The notes beneath the pieces were generated by a model. The model searched no databases. It saw only the letters and a list, made by a program, of their open reading frames with translations, and had not been told where the DNA came from. A program made the position numbers and the translations under genes. A DNA stretch of 64,000 bases from Eulemur rufifrons (lineage: Eukaryota; Chordata; Mammalia; Primates; Lemuridae), in the NCBI RefSeq assembly GCF_041146395.1, contig NW_027182932.1, forward strand, positions 203,501 to 267,500, read 5' to 3'. This document shows, one piece after another, positions 58,396-64,000 of the stretch (its first letter is position 1; each line of letters begins with the position of its first letter).

Positions 58396-60040
58396 CGCAT
58401 GGGGAGACTGCGCCTAAGCCTGTATTCCAGTTCTCAAGGAAGAGAAATAATTGTATACTTCATCCCCTCCTTTGCTCCCATAACCCTGCTCTTTATTTCA
58501 GCTCCTGGATAGAAAATGAAAATACTGTTTTTACAGAATTTCTCCACCAAACTTAAAACACACGTGTGCCCTCTCTCTAGAGTCATAGAAAACACGTGAC
58601 TAAGTGCAAAAAATGCTTCATTTCTAAATTTTAGAAATACCTAATTTTTTATAAAAAGCTTTAAATTATTTTTAAATAGATTCATGCGTTTAACTGAACC
58701 CGTGCAAAAGCTACGCTGTGACGTCAGCACAGTGTTTTCAGGGTGCGGACGCGGACGCGGGCGAGGCCGGCGCGGGTGGCCGTGGCCATGAGGCCGGTTC
58801 GAGCACACGTGCGCCCAAACCTGGGCTAGGTACAGCCCTGGGTGGATTGCAGAGATTCGCGTTGTTTGTTTATAGTCGTATTTCAAAAAGCCAAAATGGG
58901 TGGAGCTTCCAGACATTCCTGGGCTGCCCTCGTGACCGGCAGAGGCGGCCCCCTCGGCCTGGAGAGTGGCTCTAATTTGTCACCTGGGACCCAAAGCCAG
59001 CGTCGCGCTGAGGGCAGGTTCCAGGCGTTTTCAGCAGGGAGGACGAGAGCACCGCACCCCTGTGGCCGGGACTTGAAAGCACAGTCACTGGGACGTGCTA
59101 GTTCTGTCGCCTTTGCTTTTGCAGAACAGCCATTCCTTCTTCTAAGTCACCGTTACTAGCGCTCGTCTTCGTTTCTGGAGGAGATGGCCGGCGGGGAGCG
59201 TGCTGGCGTTTTCAGTTTCCACAGGTCACTGGGGACGTGGCGCTGCTTTGGGAACTGAAGTCCGACCGCGTGACTCGCTCCGCAGACGCAGGGAAGCCCG
59301 CGCCTGAGCGGCCGCTGCTGGCCTGGCTCCCCGAATGTTGGGCTGATCACACGGAAAACGGTGCATTTAACATTTTCATTTTTCCTGAATATTAAGCGAA
59401 AAGTACATTCTTTTCCTTTTGAAAGCTATTATTGGACAGAAATAGCTTTTTCTGAGTAGTTGTGTCTTTCTGCACCTATGCTTGAGTTTTTTATCTGTAT
59501 GCAATGGGTCACTGACCCTTTGTCCCCACGCATGGGGAGGCCAGAGACACGCGGAGTCTTGGGTGAGGGTCCAAGTCCCCAACTTACGGCTCCAGCGGAC
59601 TGTAGGTGCATCTTGTCTTAGTAAAAAACACTCCTCACTGCCGGGATATCACACAAGTGTTACAAAACCAAAAATCTCAGGCTAAGTTACTATCACAAAG
59701 GAAATATTCTTTTACTAAGTTATTGCTGGTTATTGAATATCTGTTAAGTAACCATCTGCTACCAAGAAGGAAAGTTATATTTCTTACCATGTTTTAAGTT
59801 GTTAACCAAATGTGAATAATTTTTTAAAGGGAAAAAAAGGCTGTCTGAGATTTGGATGCCATTATCCTTAATTTTAGGAATTACAAACTGCTTGGAACAG
59901 CTGCTTGAGTGTACTTTTCTACCCAGGTCTGTACTTCTGCCATTTCTTCTTTAAAAAACAAAAGCTATGTTGTATTATGTATTAAAGTTTTCTTGGTTTT
60001 ATATATCAGAGAATAAAAACTTTTTTGGCTTTTGAGTTAA
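58029..60040 (+). other. PARD6G: PARD6G 3' UTR (probable extent)
   Basis: This is non-coding sequence after the TAG at 58026-58028. The first 370 bp is a tandem array that copies the end of the coding region. The remainder is AT-rich single-copy sequence without Alus. The first convincing poly(A) signal pair is ATTAAA at 59991-59996 and AATAAA at 60012-60017, so cleavage would fall near 60030-60040. The end is inferred from these hexamers only. Longer or shorter forms are possible. Confidence 0.55.
60012..60017 (+). terminator. Candidate PARD6G poly(A) signal AATAAA
   Basis: Canonical hexamer about 2 kb after the stop codon, with an ATTAAA variant 21 bp upstream and T-rich sequence downstream (CTTTTTTGGCTTTTG). 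No other canonical AATAAA was noticed between the stop and this point. It is a prediction from sequence and position. Confidence 0.5.
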
Positions 60041-60358
60041 AATGCATTGATGATCTATTTCAGTTGTATTCCGGGTAGGGGAGAATGTCAGTGCTGATGA
60101 CGCTCAGAGCGGATAACCGCTCAAAATGGCGCATGTATCAAGTGCTATTGTGCTTAATCCTCACACGAGGCAACTATTATTGTTTTATGGATGAGAAAAT
60201 GAGCCAAAGCTCAGACAGATGACAGTCCAGAACCCTCTTGGAAAAGGTTTTCTGAATATTTCCTAAATACACGCTGGTTTGTAGGATTTTCTTTAACACC
60301 ACCATTCTGACATCATTACTGAACGTATAATGCACAGCCATCGAGATCTACTCACTCT
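60041..60358 (+). other. Intergenic sequence with MIR
   Basis: 60145-60230 (GCTTAATCCTCACACGAGGC, TTGTTTTATGGATGAGAAAA, GAGCCAAAGCTCAGACAG) is a forward MIR core. No gene seen. Confidence 0.6.
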
Positions 60359-60522
60359 GGCCAGGCACAGTGGCCCAAAGTGCTGTAATCCTAGCACTTT
60401 GGGAGGCTGAGGCAGGAGGATTGCTTGAGGCCAGGAGTTTGAGCTTGCAGTGAGCTATGGTGATGCCACTGCACATTAACCCAGGTGACAGAGTGAGACC
60501 CTGTCTCAAAAAAAACCAAAAA
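60359..60522 (+). mobile_element. Monomeric Alu-related SINE
   Basis: GGCCAGGCACAGTGGCCC, CTTTGGGAGGCTGAGGCAGG, then GCAGTGAGCTATGGTGATGC and GAGTGAGACCCTGTCTC with an A tail. A single old monomer. Confidence 0.88.
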
Positions 60523-61384
60523 GTACAAACATTGAGATGAGCAGTGAGTGCCAGTAGCTTAACAAGTACTCGTCACCTACTGAATCCTCATGTCACTGGC
60601 CTGTGTGTAGCCTCTGTCAGTTTGCAGTTGGGGAACTCACACAGCTGGACAGTTGCCCTCAGTCTGGTGACGTGCAGCTGGCAGGGAGGGATTAGGCACC
60701 TTGGAAACCAGCTGCAGGTTTCACAGCCGCACTCGTGGCAGAGTCGGAGATGCGGGGCTGTGTGTGAGCAGGGGCCACACACACCTGGCTGCCAGGCAGG
60801 GTTCCCTGACCTGGCCGTCCGCGTCCCAACCCCCAGAGCCTGGAGCTGCTGGGAGGAGCCGAACTTCCAGCCGATAGTGAGACTTCGAGAATCGATGAGG
60901 GTATTTAGTATCTTACGGTTTTGCACGAAATAATCACAGACAGGGAATGTGTGGACTCACAAAGGTATCTGGAAAGCCATCTGATTGTTACAAAATCTGA
61001 GAAATGTTCCAACACAAGGCCATGCCTTCACCTCTGTCAAATATTTTCAAAGGATGCAACTATTAACCCAGTGTGATAAAAATGTCCCCTTTTAGTCCTT
61101 GCATGAAAAAAATAGGCACTACAATGGATGACAGATTGTTTTGTTTAAAAAAAAAACAAAAACAAAAACGCTCCCCCACCCCAGGAGTAAACCACCATGA
61201 AGCTTTTTCTGGCAGTGCAATCGGTCTCATGGTCCACAGTTTAACTTACTGCAACGACGTACGCTGAACTAGCAGCTCCTACATGCATGCAGATACCTCA
61301 TGTGGACTGCTTCTGCTGAAACATGACCCCGCTGGGCTGATTTTCTGAGAAGGCAAGCGGGTCAGTGTAAGCTCAAGGACTGCT
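60523..61384. other. Intergenic sequence, no gene recognised
   Basis: 60640-60740 may be another worn MIR (GCAGTTGGGGAACTCACACA). The 129-aa ORF at 60544-60933 has no recognisable domain. Confidence 0.4.
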
Positions 61385-61552
61385 CGCTCTGCACAGTCTG
61401 GAGAGCTTGTTAAGACCATGCCCGGCCCACTCGAGGCTCTGATTTGGAGATCTTGGGTGGGGCTTGAGAATTTTCATTTCTAACGTGTTCCCCAGGTGCT
61501 GCCACTGCTGGTGGCCCAGAAACTGCATTTTGAGGACCATTGGCTAATCCCC
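61385..61552 (+). mobile_element. MER5A-type hAT MITE
   Basis: GGAGAGCTTGTTAAGACCAT, GGGTGGGGCTTGAGAATTTT and CCCCAGGTGCTGCCACTGCT, then GAGGACCATTGG, follow the MER5A/B consensus in forward orientation. Confidence 0.7.
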
Positions 61553-61821
61553 CCCATAAAAATGTTGTCAGGAAAGTAGTAGGATTCCCCTGTGTGCTTG
61601 GACTTGATGACCAAGGGCCCGTCCAGCAAGCACATAGGACCTTCCTCTGGGGCGGTACGGGCAGGTCAGCGTCAGGTCACCTGCATCTTCCCTGATGTGG
61701 CAGACACTGTGCCCTCAATTGCCCCCACCCCCACCACGCTCCAGCGCCACACCTGTCCGTCTCCCCTCCCCCCTTCTCCGCTCTGCCTCCCAAAGTGTTC
61801 TCTTCTTCCTCTTTTCTCTCT

Positions 61822-61953
61822 TAAAAGACAGGGTCTTTCTGTGTTGCCCAGGCTGGAGTACAGTGGTGTGATCACAGCTCACTGGAGCCTTGAACTCCTG
61901 CCCGCGCCTCCCAGGGTGCTGGGGTTGCGGGCGTGAGCCACCAAGCCCACCCC
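61822..61953 (-). mobile_element. Monomeric Alu-related SINE, inverted
   Basis: AAAGACAGGGTCTTTCTGTG, TTGCCCAGGCTGGAGTACAG, GATCACAGCTCACTGGAGCC, ending GTGAGCCACCAAGCCC. One monomer. Confidence 0.85.
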
Positions 61954-62144
61954 AAAGTATTTACTCTTGAAGACACCCCAAGTCAATATACAAATTCTGT
62001 TTTCCCTCTTTTCTTGCCTTGCTTATGTTTTATTCTCCTTTATCCTCATGCAAAAAGAAACCAGAACTTTTGGACATTGACAATTTTTTCAATATTGAAC
62101 CATATTTCCTAGGAGTAAATTCTTATTAATAAAAAACAAAATGA

Positions 62145-62479
62145 ACTGGGCGAGGTGGCTCATGCCTGTAATCCTAGCACTCTGGGAGGCCGACGCGGGT
62201 GGATTGTTTGACCACAGAAGTTGAAGACCAGCCTGAGCAAGAGTGAGACCCCATCTCCCTTAAAAGAAACAGACAGAAATTAGCTGGACAACTAAAAATA
62301 TATACATAAAGAATTAGCCGGGCATGGTGGCACGTGCCTGTTGTCCCAGCTACTCGGGAGGCTGAGGCAGTAGGATCGCTTGAGCCCAGGAGTCTGAGGT
62401 TGCTGTGAGCGAGGCTGACGCCACGGCACTCTAGCCCGGGCGACAGAGCAAGACTCTGTCTCAAATAAATAAATAAACA
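62145..62479 (+). mobile_element. Alu SINE, full-length, with perfect target duplication
   Basis: CTGGGCGAGGTGGCTCATGC start, strepsirrhine insert, right arm with GCCACGGCACTCTAGC, and an AAAT-repeat tail. AACAAAATGA at 62135-62144 recurs at 62480-62489. Confidence 0.95.
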
Positions 62480-63139
62480 AACAAAATGATTTGACATTGG
62501 TCTCGCAACCCAGAAAATGAGCACTGTTTTCCAGATTCACCTGCACAGTGAGCTTTGAACAGAAACACATCATTTCTTGATCTGAATCCTTTTTCCCCCA
62601 AGACAAAGTGCCGGGGAAGGGCTCTCACAGACGCACTCTCGCGAGACTGTGGCGCCATCCATCAACATGGCTATGACGACTGGCAGGTCGGAATTGTCAC
62701 TTCAGAACCGAGCTCCAGGCCCTCTGTAGAACCCGCCTGAGCCCGGAGTGAAGCCAGTGCCACACGCATGAGGGAGCACAGCCTCCGACGTGCCTCTGTG
62801 TGGCCGGCTGCAGAGAGTCCCAAATACGTGACAGGAGCAGAGAGTACCACAAATAACGTGAGTCAAAATCCACAGTCTTCCACAGGACCCAACTGTGGAG
62901 ACTGCCATTGCTGTAGATGACGCCATTACCTGCTCATGACCAGGTGCAGCAAGGAGCCACGTCCACACCCGAAGATCAGAGTCAGGAAGTCGCCTCCACG
63001 TCACCTGGCGTCAGAGAGGCCTCGTGGATAAACCAGAGGACCAGCGTCCAAACGCAACTTTCAAACGCAACTTTCAATTGACCGGACTCCAAAGCCCCAC
63101 ACCCGTGTGGACGAGAGAACCAGTGTCCGGAAACTGCAC

Positions 63140-63880
63140 CCGTGGAGCCAGACTGCAGGGACCACCCGCCACACCAGGGCGCGTGGAGGTGAGAAGAACC
63201 CAAAGCTGCTTCCACGCGACGAGACTGTGTGTGGCGAGAGGATCCGAGTGAGGAACGTGCTTCCCCGGCCCCGGACTGCAGCGCCTCCCACTTACAAACA
63301 ACCTGATCAGCGTCCAAACCCTGTGTCCACACAGCCAGACGCCAGAGAGGACCAGACGTCACAGGAGACCCACCTGCACCGGCCCGGACTGCAGGGAGCC
63401 CGGCCGAGCGGATGTGAGACTCAGGCTCCAATCGGCCACACGCTGACTGCAGAGCCGCCAATCGCACAGACGAGAATGTCAGTCCCAAAACGCGTCCACG
63501 GGACCAGGCTGCGGGGACCACCAGCCCAGTAGACAGTGGGTCGGAATCCAAAACCCCCCCTTCCTCGACCAGACTGCAAGGGCACCACTAGTGCAGGTGA
63601 CAGGGACAACCCAAAATCCACGTCCACGGGACCAGGCTGTGGAGACCACCAGTCCGGTGGGCGACCGGGCCAGAACTGGAAATCCACTGCACAGAACCGC
63701 ACAGAGAGAACCACGCGTGCGGGGAGGGGTCGGCGCAGGAAATGCCCCCGCGGGTCCAGCTGGGGCGATGCCGCACCCACCGGCAGGGGGATCAGGGTCC
63801 CAACCCGCCTTCCGCGGCCAGACCCAGCGACCCGCTCCCACGGGGCGCCACGCACGGACCAGGACGGAGCGATGACGGTA
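63140..63880 (+). repeat. Decayed tandem array, about 62-bp unit
   Basis: A motif like CCAGACTGCAGGGACCACC recurs at about 63148, 63271, 63383, 63448, 63506, 63570 and 63634. Spacings are near 60 or multiples of it. Linkers of the type ACCCAAAATCCACGTCCACG also recur. Copies have diverged and units are missing, so this is an old minisatellite. It may extend left to about 62640 and past the right edge. Overlapping ORFs up to 189 aa are not supported as genes. Confidence 0.65.
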
Positions 63881-64000
63881 AAGGCCACGCCGGGAACTCG
63901 CAGACCTGCCCTTGGCCTTTTGGTTTCACACGTTGTCTCCTGCGCCGCGCGGGCTTTGTGGTCAGAGGTTCTGCTCTCCTGCTGCGACGCTTACCGATGA

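Noticed and set aside
60544..60933. 129-aa ORF downstream of PARD6G as a new gene
   Set aside because: No recognisable domain, partly MIR-like sequence, and no promoter or splice context. A chance ORF is likelier.

Overview
This is nuclear DNA from a primate, most likely a strepsirrhine (lemur or relative). The main evidence is about 17 Alu-derived SINEs. Most carry the strepsirrhine-type second arm: an ACTAAAAATATATATAG-like insert before the A-rich linker, 'GGCTGACGCCACGGCACTC' in the right arm, and 'CCTAGCACTCTGGGAGG' in the left arm. Old L1M, MIR, MER5A, Tigger and mariner copies complete a typical mammalian intronic landscape. I saw no prokaryotic gene, plasmid or CRISPR array.

The only protein-coding gene I can support is PARD6G (Par-6 gamma, a cell-polarity adaptor) on the + strand. 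The window holds the 3' part of intron 1 (1-19531), exon 2 (19532-19754, most of the PB1 domain), a 37-kb intron 2 (19755-57192) and the terminal coding exon 3 (57193-58028, semi-CRIB, PDZ and C-terminal tail). A 3' UTR follows, probably ending near 60035. The start-codon exon is not recognisable here and should lie upstream. Exons 2 and 3 join in frame and give residues 25-376 of a 376-aa protein if exon 1 contributes 24 residues as in human PARD6G.

Layout: 1-1600 holds GC-box minisatellites. 1575-2360 is a CpG-rich, promoter-like island. 5.4-11.8 kb is a nest of inverted L1 sequence carrying an Alu, a MER85-like piggyBac MITE and another retroelement. 13-16 kb is an Alu cluster. 16.5-18.35 kb is a DNA-transposon cluster (MER5A, Tigger, an internally deleted mariner). 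Exon 2 follows.

Intron 2 is GC-rich and unusually dense in minisatellites: a 34-bp array at 21 kb, about 1.9 kb of 41-bp units, about 1.8 kb of 37-bp units, a 0.5-kb GC-box array, a GACGGGGC-type array, and a 75-bp array carrying ten CACGTG E-boxes. A further 68-70-bp array begins at the PARD6G stop codon and repeats the last codons plus the stop. This density fits a location near a chromosome end; human PARD6G lies at the tip of 18q. Long ORFs across these arrays arise because the unit lengths are not multiples of three and the units lack stops, so they are not genes.

Downstream of PARD6G the window contains MIR, MER5A and Alu copies and, at the right edge, a decayed array of about 62-bp units. 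No second gene is recognised.
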